Source: Methanobacteriota archaeon (lineage in GTDB: Bacteria; Myxococcota; UBA727; JABDBI01). From it: a stretch of 35,257 nt of DNA. The DNA is taken from assembly GCA_013288705.1 (NCBI GenBank), contig JABDBI010000003.1:1-35257 (forward strand). Reading direction: 5' to 3'. The translations under genes and the position numbers were made by a program. Shown in pieces: positions 17,534 to 26,931 of this stretch (position 1 is the stretch's first letter; the number at the start of each line of letters is the position of its first letter). The notes beneath the pieces were generated by a model. It saw only the letters and a program-made list of their open reading frames with translations. It did no database searches and was not told where the DNA came from.

Positions 17534-18825
17534 AGCTGATTCATAACATCAAGACGCTCTACACCATGGTAAGCACTCCGGGCAATCCACTCGGGGCAAT
17601 CGACAACGCTGTTGTTGGTTGGGATGACAATAAGATCACCTTCATCGGGCAACAATTTCCCCCTTTAAAAAAGGGGGATAAAGGGGGATTTTCCCTCGAT
17701 GCAAACGGAGCGACCATGCTCCCCGGCCTAATCGACTGCCACACCCACCTGGTATTCGCCGGCTCCCGCGCTGAAGAATTCGCAATGCGATCGCGTGGCG
17801 CAACCTACCAAGAGATTATGCAAAACGGTGGCGGCATTCGGAGCACGATGCGCGCAGTGCGCGCAGCCTCGAAGCAAGAGCTCATCGATCTGGCCTTGCC
17901 TCGACTAGAAGCGATGCTGAAAAAAGGCGTGACAACCATCGAAGCGAAAACCGGATATGGGCTATCCCTCAACGACGAGCTCAAGACACTCGAGGTACTC
18001 GGAGCTTTGCAAAAGCTACAACCTATTGAAATCCTCTGCACCTTTCTTGGCGCGCATGCGATCCCCCCAGAATATGAGGGGCAGCGCGAACAATATGTAG
18101 ATCATGTTGTCAACGACATGCTTCCCCGGATTGCCGAGCAAGGCATTGCAACGATGTGCGATGTATTTGTGGAGCGCGGTGCTTTCACGGTTGAGGATGG
18201 TCGACGGATATTGCAAGCGGCGAAGCAGGTTGGCCTCCTGACACGTGTGCACGCGGAGCAACTGAGCCATTTTGGCGGAGCGAAACTAGCTGCAGAGATT
18301 GGGGCACAAGGCGCAAGCCATCTCGAGTTTGTATCCCCCGAGGATATGAAGCGATTGGCAGATGCCAGCGTCGTGGCTGAAATATTGCCGATTGCGCAAG
18401 AATATTTGAATCTGCAGCCAGTGCCAGGTAGGGCGCTTATCGGTGCCGGTGTGGATGTCGCTGTGGCGACGGATTTTAATCCAGGGTCAGCGATGTGCAA
18501 TGATATTCATCTCGCTGCACGCCTTGCTGTGACGCGTTGTGGACTAACTTGTGAGGAGGCGCTGCTTGGAGTAACAGCAAATGCTGCGAAAGCGCTTGGT
18601 CGGAGCGACATTGGGCAAATTCGCGTGGGGGCTAAGGCGGATTTGTGTCTGCTGCGGGGAGAATCAGTGTGGGATTTGCTTTACGATTGGTCGGATAACC
18701 CGGTAATTGGCTTGTTTAAAAATGGCATCGACACCTCGTTTCTCCTACGCAACGGAATTTCCGGCAAAAAGAAAACCAACAACAATGAGACAACGGAAAG
18801 CACCGCGCACACAGAGAAAACATAA
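17530..18825 (+). CDS. hutI: Imidazolonepropionase, with in-frame repeat insertion and extended C-terminus
   Basis: Third step of histidine breakdown: 4-imidazolone-5-propionate to N-formimino-glutamate. It is an amidohydrolase: [15 protein letters not shown] (metal HxH), [40 protein letters not shown] and ATDFNPGSA. The ATG at 17530 overlaps the hutU stop (ATGA); an in-frame ATG at 17518 lies inside hutU. In the N-terminal beta domain, FIGQQ is followed by a 13-residue [13 protein letters not shown] encoded by the second copy of the 39-bp repeat, before [10 protein letters not shown]; catalytic residues are intact. The last 30 or so residues, with a low-complexity tail ([13 protein letters not shown]), run antisense to the end of the transporter gene and are unlike the family end. 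The function is very likely retained. Confidence 0.93.
   Translation: MKLIHNIKTLYTMVSTPGNPLGAIDNAVVGWDDNKITFIGQQFPPLKKGDKGGFSLDANGATMLPGLIDCHTHLVFAGSRAEEFAMRSRGATYQEIMQNGGGIRSTMRAVRAASKQELIDLALPRLEAMLKKGVTTIEAKTGYGLSLNDELKTLEVLGALQKLQPIEILCTFLGAHAIPPEYEGQREQYVDHVVNDMLPRIAEQGIATMCDVFVERGAFTVEDGRRILQAAKQVGLLTRVHAEQLSHFGGAKLAAEIGAQGASHLEFVSPEDMKRLADASVVAEILPIAQEYLNLQPVPGRALIGAGVDVAVATDFNPGSAMCNDIHLAARLAVTRCGLTCEEALLGVTANAAKALGRSDIGQIRVGAKADLCLLRGESVWDLLYDWSDNPVIGLFKNGIDTSFLLRNGISGKKKTNNNETTESTAHTEKT
17654..17692 (+). repeat. 39-bp palindromic repeat, copy 2 (inside hutI)
   Basis: Same C5TTT...AAAG5 palindrome and second G5-ATTTT block as copy 1 at 13818-13856, with three differences. It is read in a different frame of the repeat, giving [13 protein letters not shown]. 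Confidence 0.85.
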
Positions 18826-20240
18826 GACACAGAGAGCGTAAAATCATCTCTAAGCAACTTTAGCAGTGGCGCTCCATGTTGTTGAAAAGCAGGCGTAAAG
18901 TACTTTTGAAAATGCGCGACATCAATGTCGTGTAACCCAAATTTGGAAGGGTCTATCGTCGCCATCGCACTTGATAATTTGGCCGTCATCAATGTACCCA
19001 AAAAAGCAATGCCGAGCGTGCTGCCAATGCTGCGAAAAAGCTGCGTCGATGAAGTGACGACTCCCAGTTTGCTATGCGGAAACGAACTTTGCGTCACAAC
19101 AATAAAGATCGGCATGCCCGTGCCAAATCCGGCTCCCATCAAAACCATGCTTTGAAGTAATTGCAGCGATGTCGTTTCGCTCCCCATCCCAGCTAAAAGA
19201 TACATGCCTATAGCAGTCATTAGACTACCTATAATGAGAACGATTTTATATTTTCCCGTCCGGCTGACAATCTGCCCACTGATGACGCTGCTTAAGGTCA
19301 ATGCGAGTATCAAAGGGATGAGTATCAATCCAGAATCGCTAGCAGACCTGGTCAATGTAATTTGAGCAAAGATAGGGATATAGGAAATCACACCAAACAT
19401 GCACATCCCGTTTAAAAAGATCACGGCGATGGAAACGTTGAAAGCCCGATTCGAGAATAGTTCCAAAGGAAAAATCGGTGCCTTGGCGCGCAGTTCAATC
19501 CGAACAAATGCGGCAAGCAAGAGAAATGACAACAGGAGCAGAAAAAGAACCTGTGGCGAATGCCAACGATGTCGCTCCCCGACGCTAACAGCCGAAAATA
19601 GGAGAGAAAGCAATCCAAGAGACAAAAGCACGGCACCGGGGTAGTCTATCGTGTGGTGTTGCTTTTCTTTGGGCTGGTGTGGGAAGTTGTAGTGAATGAT
19701 GAGCAACACCACCAATCCAAATGGGATGTTGACAAGAAAAACATAACGCCAGCTGGCGAAGTCAGAGAGCCACCCGCCGAGCAAGGGCCCAATGATGCTG
19801 GCGAGGCCAAACATGCTGCTGATCACCCCTTGCCATTTGCCGCGCTCTGCCGGTGAAAATAAATCGCCAATGATGGCCAGGGAGTTCACCATGATGGCAC
19901 CGGCGCCAAGACCTTGCAGTGCCCGAAAGGCAATGAGTGCGCTCATGGATTGGGCAAGGCCACAAGCAACGCTGGCTGCCAGAAATACGACGATGCCCAT
20001 CAAATAAAATCGACGACGACCGTAAATATCAGCGAGCTTGCCAAAGATAGGAATCGTGACTGTGGACGCGAGCATGTAGGAAGAGAAGACCCAGGAAATG
20101 GAGTCAAAGCTGTTGAGGTCTTTGACAATTTGCGGAAGCGCAGTAGCAACGATAGTTTGATCGAGGGCAGCGAGAAAAATAGCGCAGAGCACGCTGGCCA
20201 AGATGAAAATCTGGTTGCGCTCTAGTTTGGGCGATTGCAT
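18681..20240 (-). CDS. DHA2-family MFS drug exporter (14 TM segments)
   Basis: A 519-residue inner-membrane proton-driven exporter of the EmrB/QacA type. The conserved DHA2 blocks are visible: LDQTIVATALPQIV (TM1), GKLADIYGRRRFYL (loop 2-3 motif A), RALQGLGAGAIMVNS (motif C region), GPLLGGWLSDFASWRYVFLVNIPFG, and the terminal FFLPEIPLR after the last TM. Hydrophobicity gives 14 segments. Substrate is unknown; multidrug or acid export is usual. Its C-terminus overlaps the convergent hutI by 145 bases, and that overlap encodes the last TM. It sits 70 bases after the TM2 gene, so it may have its own promoter there. Confidence 0.93.
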   Translation of the reverse strand: MQSPKLERNQIFILASVLCAIFLAALDQTIVATALPQIVKDLNSFDSISWVFSSYMLASTVTIPIFGKLADIYGRRRFYLMGIVVFLAASVACGLAQSMSALIAFRALQGLGAGAIMVNSLAIIGDLFSPAERGKWQGVISSMFGLASIIGPLLGGWLSDFASWRYVFLVNIPFGLVVLLIIHYNFPHQPKEKQHHTIDYPGAVLLSLGLLSLLFSAVSVGERHRWHSPQVLFLLLLSFLLLAAFVRIELRAKAPIFPLELFSNRAFNVSIAVIFLNGMCMFGVISYIPIFAQITLTRSASDSGLILIPLILALTLSSVISGQIVSRTGKYKIVLIIGSLMTAIGMYLLAGMGSETTSLQLLQSMVLMGAGFGTGMPIFIVVTQSSFPHSKLGVVTSSTQLFRSIGSTLGIAFLGTLMTAKLSSAMATIDPSKFGLHDIDVAHFQKYFTPAFQQHGAPLLKLLRDDFTLSVSYVFSVCAVLSVVSLLLVFFLPEIPLRRRNEVSMPFLNKPITGLSDQS

Positions 20241-20310
20241 CAGGCGGTCATCCTTCGCTTAGGATGATACTATTTCGTGCTTGCTGATGAATCGGACAGG
20301 TGGCGAGTGA

Positions 20311-20748
20311 TTAGGTGGTTTGCTGGGTCAATGGGCTCTTTGCTCTGAGCCCTTGGAAACAGTAAATCTCCACGCCATCTTCATCGACATCATGCGTGCA
20401 GTATCCCTGCACGCGTAGTGTATCGAGTTCTTTTTTTGCATCGGCTAGCGACAAATTAGATTCCATGGCCACCATTTGAACGGTCACCACACTGTTGTTC
20501 TTTTTTGCTATACGTAAAATATCCCGCTCTGGCGACGTCAGTTGCTTGCCAACGAGCACGTGAAAATTCGCCGCATCCACCAGCGTCTGCATGCGCAGCA
20601 GGTCAAAGAGCGTGCCGATACCAAAGAGACCACCCGTCATAAAATACAAGAGACCGCTCATTGGCTTGCCAAGATAGAACCTGTGCAAGCCGGCAATGCC
20701 TACGAAGCCTAGCGCGCATAAAATATAGCCAATACCAGAGTTTCTCAT
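20311..20748 (-). CDS. TM2-domain membrane protein with winged-helix-like tail
   Basis: A 145-residue protein. The N-terminus holds a TM2 domain: ILCALGFVGIAGLHRFYLG then SGLLYFMTGGLFGIGTLFDLL, two membrane segments with the GLHRFYLG motif. From residue about 70 a soluble part (LTSPERDILRIAKKNNSVVTV...LSLADAKKELDTL) looks like a small helix-turn-helix fold, then a beta hairpin (THDVDEDGVEIYCFQG). TM2 proteins have no settled function. It is 9 bases downstream of the MOSC gene, in the same unit as asnS. Confidence 0.75.
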   Translation of the reverse strand: MRNSGIGYILCALGFVGIAGLHRFYLGKPMSGLLYFMTGGLFGIGTLFDLLRMQTLVDAANFHVLVGKQLTSPERDILRIAKKNNSVVTVQMVAMESNLSLADAKKELDTLRVQGYCTHDVDEDGVEIYCFQGLRAKSPLTQQTT

Positions 20749-20757
20749 GGCCGCAGC

Positions 20758-21576
20758 TCACACAATTAGAGCGCATTCGTCAATCACATCACCGACCGAT
20801 AGCGTTCCTGGCGCACTATGCACGAAGTTTTGCCCGAATATTGCGCCTTTTTCAGTGTTGCGATATTTCGCCAGAGTTCGGAGCGGCTCTTTCAGTTGTT
20901 TGATTCCGGTACGCTGGTCGATTGTTGTTACAACGCACCGCTCGCATGGCTTGGCACGAAAAAGCAGAGTGCTTCCAACTTTGACATGGTCCCATGCATC
21001 TTCCGCAAATGCTTCGCAATCGGAGATGACAAGGTTAGGGCGAAAGCGATTCATTGGAATCGGAGCGTCGAGGCGACTGTTGAGATCAGCGAGCGACGCC
21101 TCGGAGATGACCAGGAGCGGATACCCATCAGCAAAGCCAGTCTGCGACAAAGGAGCAGCTCCTCGAGGCTGCACGGGGCGAATCGTGTTGTCGGGCATGC
21201 GCACCAAGCGCAAAGATTTGTCTTTGAGATAGTCTTGAAACCAGCTCGCTGCTTCGTCGCCCTGGTCAGCGCTAAGGCAAGTATCTTTCCAAATGCTGAT
21301 CTCACGAGAACCCGCGTTCGGAACACCTGCGATTGATAGTCGGAGCGAGGACATGCCCGGAGCAGACAGCGTCAAGGAATCTCCAAGCGTGCATCCAATT
21401 AACGCCATCTGCGGGAAATCTCGCTGCGTAACAAAACGATTGGTCTCGCCATTCACAACCATCCACAGGCGATCATGCAATATCCCCCGTGCACCGAGCT
21501 CGGCAGTTTGCAAAGAAATCGCGCCGCAGGACTTCACCGGATAGACATAGAGTGCGGCTACCCGGGGCATCGTCAC
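20758..21576 (-). CDS. MOSC domain protein (molybdenum cofactor sulfurase-like, mARC/YcbX type)
   Basis: A 272-residue protein with an N-terminal MOSC beta-barrel region ([17 protein letters not shown]...[11 protein letters not shown]) followed by the MOSC domain, [17 protein letters not shown] and the conserved [15 protein letters not shown], whose Cys is the expected molybdenum ligand. Relatives (YcbX, mitochondrial mARC) reduce N-hydroxylated compounds. The GTG at 21576 overlaps the asnS TGA (GTGA); an ATG two codons on at 21570 is an alternative start. No ferredoxin domain is fused, unlike in E. coli YcbX. Electron partner not seen here. Confidence 0.87.
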   Translation of the reverse strand: MTMPRVAALYVYPVKSCGAISLQTAELGARGILHDRLWMVVNGETNRFVTQRDFPQMALIGCTLGDSLTLSAPGMSSLRLSIAGVPNAGSREISIWKDTCLSADQGDEAASWFQDYLKDKSLRLVRMPDNTIRPVQPRGAAPLSQTGFADGYPLLVISEASLADLNSRLDAPIPMNRFRPNLVISDCEAFAEDAWDHVKVGSTLLFRAKPCERCVVTTIDQRTGIKQLKEPLRTLAKYRNTEKGAIFGQNFVHSAPGTLSVGDVIDECALIV

Positions 21577-22925
21577 GGATGCAGCCTATCGAGTGTGCGT
21601 GCAAAAGGAATTGTCTCCCGCACATGGTGCAGCCCGCATATCCACGCGACCGTGCGCTCAACGCCGAGACCGAAACCAGCGTGAGGTACGGAGCCGTAAC
21701 GTCGGAGATCCAAAAACCACTCGAGGTCTTTGGTGTCGAGGCCTTCATGGGCAATCTCTTTGAGAAGCAAATCGAGATTGTCTTCGCGTTGCCCGCCACC
21801 GATGATCTCGCCATAGCCCTCCGGAGCGAGGATATCCATGCAGCGCGCAACCTTCGGGTTACTCGGATCTTTCTTCATGTAGAATGCTTTGACCTGCGCA
21901 GGAAAGTTATAGACGACGAGTGGTTTATCAAAGCGCTTGGTGAGCTCTGTTTCGTGCGGCGCTCCAAAATCCATACCCCAATCAATTTGGAGTTGCTCTT
22001 TCAACTCTGTGTCGGTGACGGTGCTCTGAATCTCTTGAATCATCTTGACCGCTTCGTCATAGCTGAGTCTTGGAAAAGGCTTTGTCACGTTCTTCAGTGC
22101 AGTGAGGTCGCGCTCCAGGTGCTCCGATAGATCCTTCTCGTGCTGATTTAAAACGCGCTCAACGACATGGCACAAGAAATCTTCAGCCAACGCAATGTCA
22201 TCTTCGAGTTCGAAGAAAGCCACCTCGGGTTCGACCATCCAAAACTCGTTCAAATGTCGACGTGTTTTGCTCTTTTCTGCTCGGAACGTTGGGCCAAAAC
22301 AATAGGTCTTACCAAACGCCATGGCGGTCGCTTCTTGATAGAGCTGCCCCGACTGCGAGAGATAGGCTTTTTCGTTGTTGAACCACGGCACCTCGAAGAG
22401 TGTGGTTGTTCCCTCGCAAGCGTTTGGGGTAAAAATTGGGCTATCGACGAGCAAAAACCCATTGTTGTCGAAATAATCTCGGATCGCTCGAATAATCGTT
22501 GCGCGGATGCGCAAAATCGCATGTTGCCGACGGGATCTCAACCACAGATGTCTGTGGTCCATCAAAAACGCGTCTCCGTGCTCTTTTTTGCTGATGGGGT
22601 ATTCGTGCGAAGCGCTGACTAGCTCGAGCCCGGTGGCGTGGATTTCATGCCCACAAAATGGCGCTCGATCATCTTTGTGTACCTTCCCCGTGATGATAAT
22701 AGATGATTCTTGTGTCAAGCCTGAAGCAAGATTGAAGATGTCTTCCGGAACGTCTTGCTTACTCATGACGCATTGGATAAACCCGGAGCCGTCTCTCAGT
22801 TGCAGAAATTGTAGTTTCCCCGAACCGCGTTTGTTGTAGAGCCACCCTTTGAGGGTCACTTGTTGGCCCGCATGGGTGGCGATGTCAGAAATGCGTACCC
22901 ACGGAGATGCTCTGTCGTTCGTCAT
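21573..22925 (-). CDS. asnS: Asparaginyl-tRNA synthetase
   Basis: Class II synthetase charging tRNA-Asn, 450 residues. N-terminal OB-fold anticodon domain ([30 protein letters not shown] segment), then the catalytic core with motif 2 ([21 protein letters not shown], cut here at positions near 230-250) and motif 3 ([16 protein letters not shown]). The reading frame is open to 23141, but the ATG at 22925 matches the family start ([15 protein letters not shown]) and the upstream part overlaps tdk. It is divergent from tdk with 75 bases between starts. Presence of asnS means direct charging rather than only the transamidation route. Confidence 0.96.
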   Translation of the reverse strand: MTNDRASPWVRISDIATHAGQQVTLKGWLYNKRGSGKLQFLQLRDGSGFIQCVMSKQDVPEDIFNLASGLTQESSIIITGKVHKDDRAPFCGHEIHATGLELVSASHEYPISKKEHGDAFLMDHRHLWLRSRRQHAILRIRATIIRAIRDYFDNNGFLLVDSPIFTPNACEGTTTLFEVPWFNNEKAYLSQSGQLYQEATAMAFGKTYCFGPTFRAEKSKTRRHLNEFWMVEPEVAFFELEDDIALAEDFLCHVVERVLNQHEKDLSEHLERDLTALKNVTKPFPRLSYDEAVKMIQEIQSTVTDTELKEQLQIDWGMDFGAPHETELTKRFDKPLVVYNFPAQVKAFYMKKDPSNPKVARCMDILAPEGYGEIIGGGQREDNLDLLLKEIAHEGLDTKDLEWFLDLRRYGSVPHAGFGLGVERTVAWICGLHHVRETIPFARTLDRLHP

Positions 22926-22961
22926 TTTTAAAACCTCGGCTCGATTTATTGTCAATGTGTA

Positions 22962-22970
22962 TGCCATAAT
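22962..22970 (+). promoter_or_regulatory. Possible extended -10 promoter of tdk
   Basis: TGC-CATAAT, an extended -10 element, lies 30 bases before the tdk ATG in the asnS-tdk divergent spacer. No good -35 box is seen, which suits an extended -10. Confidence 0.35.
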
Positions 22971-23000
22971 CGCTTTAGTAGGAAAAGGAAGATTCACACC

Positions 23001-23633
23001 ATGGAAGTTTACCCAAGAGGAAAAGCCGGCCTCATTGAAGTCATTTGTGGCCCTATGTTTTCGGGAAAGACAGAAGAGCTTATTCGCCGCCTGCGAAGAG
23101 CGAAGATCGCACGACAAAGAGCAATCGTGTTTAAGCCGCAAATCGATAAACGCTACGATGAAGTGCTAATCGTAAGCCACACCGCCCAAAAAATTCCGTC
23201 CATTCCGGTTGCGGATACTGCAGCGATGAAAAGACATCTCACAGATATCCACCATCAGGTGGATGTGGTGGGCATTGATGAGGCGCAGTTTTTTGACAAT
23301 GGTCTGATTCAACTTGTGGACGATCTCGCCAATCGTGGATTGCGTGTCGTTGTGGCAGGGCTTGATCAGGACTATTTGGGTAACCCCTTTGGCCCCATTC
23401 CCCATTTGCTGGCCATCGCGGATTTGGTGTCTAAGCAGTACGCGATTTGTTTGGTTTGCGGCGCGCCGGCGGGAAAAACGCAACGTGTCAAAGGGCGATT
23501 GCGGGGAGAGTCAACCCATGCGCAAGTACAGGTGGGCGCCATAGAGACTTATGAGGCGCGTTGCCGTTTGTGTCATGTACAAGACGTGGCAGAGCCGGTG
23601 AAGGACATCGGGCACCTAGAACTTGCGGGATAG
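23001..23633 (+). CDS. tdk: Thymidine kinase, type II
   Basis: Phosphorylates thymidine to dTMP for salvage. 210 residues, with P-loop GPMFSGKT (17-24), catalytic DEAQFF (Glu94), and the zinc-binding Cys pairs Cys150/Cys153 (CLVCG) and Cys188/Cys191 (CRLCH), all typical of the type II family. The ATG is preceded by AAGGA at 22985-22989 at slightly long spacing. It heads a run tdk, upp-like, hpt (gaps of 13 and 8 bases), an operon for salvage of thymidine, uracil-type and purine bases. Confidence 0.96.
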   Translation: MEVYPRGKAGLIEVICGPMFSGKTEELIRRLRRAKIARQRAIVFKPQIDKRYDEVLIVSHTAQKIPSIPVADTAAMKRHLTDIHHQVDVVGIDEAQFFDNGLIQLVDDLANRGLRVVVAGLDQDYLGNPFGPIPHLLAIADLVSKQYAICLVCGAPAGKTQRVKGRLRGESTHAQVQVGAIETYEARCRLCHVQDVAEPVKDIGHLELAG

Positions 23634-23646
23634 AATTGGAGTTACA

Positions 23647-24438
23647 ATGAGTCAATACGAGCAATATCTTGATCATGCTTATGGGCCAAATGTTCACATT
23701 TTATCTGACACATTTTTGCTAACGCGTCTTGGCACACTCTGTGAGGAAGCAACGACGCAACCTGCATTCAACGAAATTGTTTGTGACCTCTATCGCTTTC
23801 TTTTGCGCGCTGTTCTTAACGGCGAGTTTCCAATGACCGAGCGTCACATTCGCACGCGCATGGCAAGCATTTCCCAGCACGGCGTATGGACTGGCCACGT
23901 GCTGGACGCGAAAACGCCTGCAGTGACGGTGGATATTCTGCGAGCAGGTTCACTGCCAAGCCAAATTTGTTTTGATTATCTCAACAAGACGCTCGATCCG
24001 CGCTTGATCCGCCAAGATCACGTCGTGATGGCGCGCCAAACAAATGCCAGCGGGCAGGTTATTGGCACCCATCTTGGTGACAGCAAAATTGGTGGCTCGG
24101 TTGATGGGGCGATCGTGTTGTTTCCCGATCCCATGGGGGCCACAGGCGGATCGATTGCCCGCGTGATTCACCACTACAAAGAGAAGGTAGAGGGCAAAGC
24201 CAAGAAATATGTGGCACTGAATCTGATCATCACGCCGGAATATATTCGAAGACTCACCCGTGAGCACCCGGACCTCATAGTCTACGCGATTCGGCTCGAT
24301 CGAGGAGGTTCTTCGCCTGCAGTCTTGCAGGAAAGGCCAGGCGTACGCTGGGAAGAAGAAATCGGACTTACGGATATGCAATACATAATTCCCGGTGGCG
24401 GTGGCTTTGGCGAGTTAATGAACAATTCTTATTGCTAA
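23647..24438 (+). CDS. Uracil phosphoribosyltransferase-like protein
   Basis: A 263-residue PRTase-fold protein. The PRPP-binding loop is seen as [16 protein letters not shown], and [14 protein letters not shown] matches the UPRT block for the base side. The C-terminus is [14 protein letters not shown], where classical Upp ends GDAGDR..GT, so this is a divergent member. The ATG at 23647 follows GGAG by 5 bases; an earlier in-frame ATG-less extension to 23623 overlaps tdk. Position between tdk and hpt supports a salvage role, most likely making UMP from uracil and PRPP. I do not use the symbol upp because of the divergent end. Confidence 0.75.
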   Translation: MSQYEQYLDHAYGPNVHILSDTFLLTRLGTLCEEATTQPAFNEIVCDLYRFLLRAVLNGEFPMTERHIRTRMASISQHGVWTGHVLDAKTPAVTVDILRAGSLPSQICFDYLNKTLDPRLIRQDHVVMARQTNASGQVIGTHLGDSKIGGSVDGAIVLFPDPMGATGGSIARVIHHYKEKVEGKAKKYVALNLIITPEYIRRLTREHPDLIVYAIRLDRGGSSPAVLQERPGVRWEEEIGLTDMQYIIPGGGGFGELMNNSYC

Positions 24439-24446
24439 AAAAATGG

Positions 24447-25001
24447 ATGACTATGATGAATCGTTTTAAAGGAAAAGAAATTCAAGCGCTCCTGACCAAG
24501 GAGCAAATTGAAAAACGCGTCAAAGAGCTTGGCGCTGAGATTACGCATGCTTATCGTGATATCAAGGATCCACTGATTCTTGTGGGCGTCTTGAAGGGCA
24601 GTGTTTTATTTATGGCGGATCTGTGCCGTGCAATTGATATGCCTATTGAATTGGAATTTATGGGTGTGTCATCTTACGGAGAAGCGACCAAGTCCTCCGG
24701 TGCGGTGCAAATTACTTTAGATTTGACGCGCCCAATTGAGAATCGGCATGTGTTATTTGTAGAAGACATCGTCGATACCGGGCTAACCGCAAAATATCTT
24801 TATGGGAACATGCGCACACGTGAGCCAGCAAGCTTACGCCTGTGCTCGTTGCTCGAAAAACCAAGCAAAAGCAAGGGCGAAGTCAAAGTAGACTTCCTTG
24901 GTTTTACCATCCCCGATGAATTCGTCATTGGCTATGGTCTTGATCTGGCGGGCGTCTACCGCAACTTGCCTTATGTCGGTGTTTTGGGGAGTGATGTGTG
25001 A
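24447..25001 (+). CDS. hpt: Hypoxanthine phosphoribosyltransferase
   Basis: Purine salvage: hypoxanthine (or guanine) plus PRPP to the nucleoside monophosphate. About 184 residues, with [15 protein letters not shown], the PRPP loop [10 protein letters not shown], and the C-terminal [13 protein letters not shown]...[10 protein letters not shown], all of the HPRT family. Start among clustered ATGs at 24447, 24453 and 24456 cannot be decided. The stop overlaps the following GTG (GTGA). Bases 24732-24821, encoding the PRPP loop, exist again in reverse orientation in the next gene. The gene here is intact. Confidence 0.95.
   Translation: MTMMNRFKGKEIQALLTKEQIEKRVKELGAEITHAYRDIKDPLILVGVLKGSVLFMADLCRAIDMPIELEFMGVSSYGEATKSSGAVQITLDLTRPIENRHVLFVEDIVDTGLTAKYLYGNMRTREPASLRLCSLLEKPSKSKGEVKVDFLGFTIPDEFVIGYGLDLAGVYRNLPYVGVLGSDV
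24732..24821 (+). repeat. 90-bp inverted repeat, arm 1 (within hpt)
   Basis: Identical, base for base, to the reverse complement of 25212-25301. This arm is the original, since it encodes the conserved PRPP loop of Hpt. Confidence 0.95.
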
Positions 25002-26084
25002 AAGACACCGGGGCTTCTTACTTCCACGATGTGGTGACGCGATTTCCTGACATTGCGGATGTGGAGAGTCTGAACGGGTTTTTGTTTCGCACCTCGCAAT
25101 CGCTCTTGTCGGTGGGAGATCGGGAGGCTGTGCTTGCAGCGCTGCCGCTGCTTGCCAGGCAGGTGGCAGGCTTGTTGCAAGCGGATGCAGTTGCATTTGT
25201 GCTACTTCCGGACGTGTGCGCATGTTCCCATAAAGATATTTTGCGGTTAGCCCGGTATCGACGATGTCTTCTACAAATAACACATGCCGATTCTCAATTG
25301 GCTCATCGCTGAACGCCTGCTCAAGCAGATTGGCGAGCCGCCATCTTGGATTTGTGAAAACGACGTGGCCCGGCACATGCTATATCAAAGCCCGTATGGT
25401 CGTCGCACCAAAATGGTTTCTTTGGCGGCAGTGCCGATGCATGCGTTTGGTCATTCTCTCGGGATTCTGATTGCGACACGTGCAGAGATAGGGGCTTTTC
25501 GCGAAGCTGATCACCCTGTGTTGTCGGCTATTGCGACCGCGATCGCAGAGGATCTTCAGCGCGGCCCGATCTATCAGAGTGCCTTGCGCGACGAAGTTAC
25601 TGGACTTTATCATCGCCAAGCTGCTTTGGATCTGCTGGCCCACGAGACTGCCCGCGCGCGGCGATATCAGGCATCATTGTCCGTTACATTGCTCGATATC
25701 GATGGTTTTAATTATCTCAAACATAATTCTGCAGATTCAAAGATGCGCCGTATTTTGCATAAAATTGGCAGGCGCATTGCATCTGAAGTAAGGCAAACAG
25801 ATTTCTCTGCACGCATGTTAGAAAATACCTTCTTGCTTGCGCATCCCATGACACCTGCCGAGCACGCGCTTGAAATTGCGACGCGGCTTAGGGCTTCCTT
25901 TGCTAAAGAAGCCGTGTTGATCGATGATGTTCCATTGCGCGTTGAGCTATCGCTTGGCATTGCCAGTTTGGGCAAGGACGACGATCTAACCACGCTTCTC
26001 AGCCGTGTTGATCGCGCGCTTGCGGCGGCCAAACGCTTAGGTGGAAATCGCGTTGTAGTAGATCTCAATCGGTCAGACAGCTGA
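24998..26084 (+). pseudogene. GAF-GGDEF-type gene broken by an inverted hpt fragment
   Basis: Two parts in different frames. Part 1 (24998-25211, GTG start overlapping the hpt stop) has a GAF-like start: [15 protein letters not shown]...[13 protein letters not shown]. Then 90 bases of reversed hpt sequence intervene, and frame 1 stops at 25312. Part 2 is open from 25302 in another frame ([20 protein letters not shown]...LAAVPMHAFGHSLGIL) and runs to 26084 with the rest of the GAF domain and a GGDEF-like domain (DEVTGLYHRQAALDLL, LLDIDGFNYLKHN). The signature GGDEF loop is replaced (SARMLENTFLLAHP), so diguanylate cyclase activity was probably absent even before. The flanks differ by one base in frame, so a clean insertion does not explain it: some original bases were lost. 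Confidence 0.8.
25212..25301 (-). repeat. 90-bp inverted repeat, arm 2 (misplaced copy in the GGDEF gene)
   Basis: Perfect reverse-complement copy of 24732-24821, separated by 390 bases. On the minus strand it translates to the Hpt PRPP-loop peptide ([20 protein letters not shown]). Confidence 0.95.
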
Positions 26085-26142
26085 AGTCAAACACCAACAT
26101 TTCTTGATACCACCCTCATTACCAAGTCCATGAGGAGATATC

Positions 26143-26931
26143 ATGAAGAATTTGCGTTTGCCCATTTTCGCTGCGCTGATGGCCTTTGCGCTGAGCAATG
26201 TTGCCATGGCCTATGACTTTAGCCGTGCCGACAGGCTTTTTGCGGCGCGGGAAAATAGCCCAGCCAATATTGCACAGGCACGCACATTGTATGCGGCCGC
26301 ACTGGGCCAGGTTCAGGGCCAGGAGCTGATTTACGCCGTGGAGCGGTTGGCGAAGCTCGCCTACTATGAAGGTGATCTTCTGACATCGCCAGATGATAAG
26401 GACAAGCGAGCTGGCATTTTTACGCAATGTCAGGAATATGTGGATCACATTAATCCCAACAATATCCATTCGGAAACCGCCGTCTACTATTACTGGAAAA
26501 CTGCATGCCTTGCTTTGTGGGGGGAGTCTGTTTCGCAATGGACGGCCATGTTTCATGTCAACGAGCTGAAAGGACTGCTCGCTGACGGTCTGCGGGTGGA
26601 TCCCAACTACGAAGGTGGTGGAATGCACCGTTTGGCGGCCGCCATTTACGTGCGAAGCACGAACATGCGACTGGTTGGACTCTATGATCCTGCAGCAGCA
26701 CTGACCCATATCAATGCCGCGATTGCTGTAGGTCCTGAGTATTTCAATGCCTTCTTGCTAAAAGGGATGATTTTGAAGGCACTGGATCGCAATGATGATG
26801 CACTTGCAGTGCTCACAACGGCTAAAAGACAGCTAGAACAAAAGCTCGCCACAAACAGCGTGCAGGAAGATCTTTTGCCTGAGTCAAAAGTATTTCTGCG
26901 CCAGATGAATGATCTGATGAGCCGCCTGTAA
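26143..26931 (+). CDS. Secreted TPR protein, TRAP-associated (TatT)-like
   Basis: A 262-residue protein with a signal peptide (cleavage after AMA, residue 23), so periplasmic. Helical repeats follow; YYYWKTACLALWGE, LADGLRVDPNYEGGGMHRLAAAIYV and PAAALTHINAAIAVGPEYFNAFLLKGMIL are TPR-like and resemble the TatT family, which is linked to TRAP transporters. No TRAP transporter gene is near, so the partner is unknown. RBS GAGGAG lies at 26130-26135. Its TAA and last codons lie inside the left arm of the 77-base palindrome at 26924-27000. Confidence 0.7.
   Translation: MKNLRLPIFAALMAFALSNVAMAYDFSRADRLFAARENSPANIAQARTLYAAALGQVQGQELIYAVERLAKLAYYEGDLLTSPDDKDKRAGIFTQCQEYVDHINPNNIHSETAVYYYWKTACLALWGESVSQWTAMFHVNELKGLLADGLRVDPNYEGGGMHRLAAAIYVRSTNMRLVGLYDPAAALTHINAAIAVGPEYFNAFLLKGMILKALDRNDDALAVLTTAKRQLEQKLATNSVQEDLLPESKVFLRQMNDLMSRL

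Noticed and set aside
18801..18840. Doubled ACACAGAGA as a third interspersed repeat
   Set aside because: The 9-base copies lie in the conserved last TM helix of the exporter on the other strand, which explains the sequence.
21489..22130. Long plus-strand frame opposite asnS
   Set aside because: It is antisense to the conserved asnS core, with no ribosome binding site or recognisable motif.
24834..25376. Minus-strand frame of 180 codons containing an Hpt PRPP-loop peptide
   Set aside because: The Hpt-like part is only the reversed 90-bp copy; the rest is antisense to hpt and the GAF-GGDEF gene and resembles nothing.
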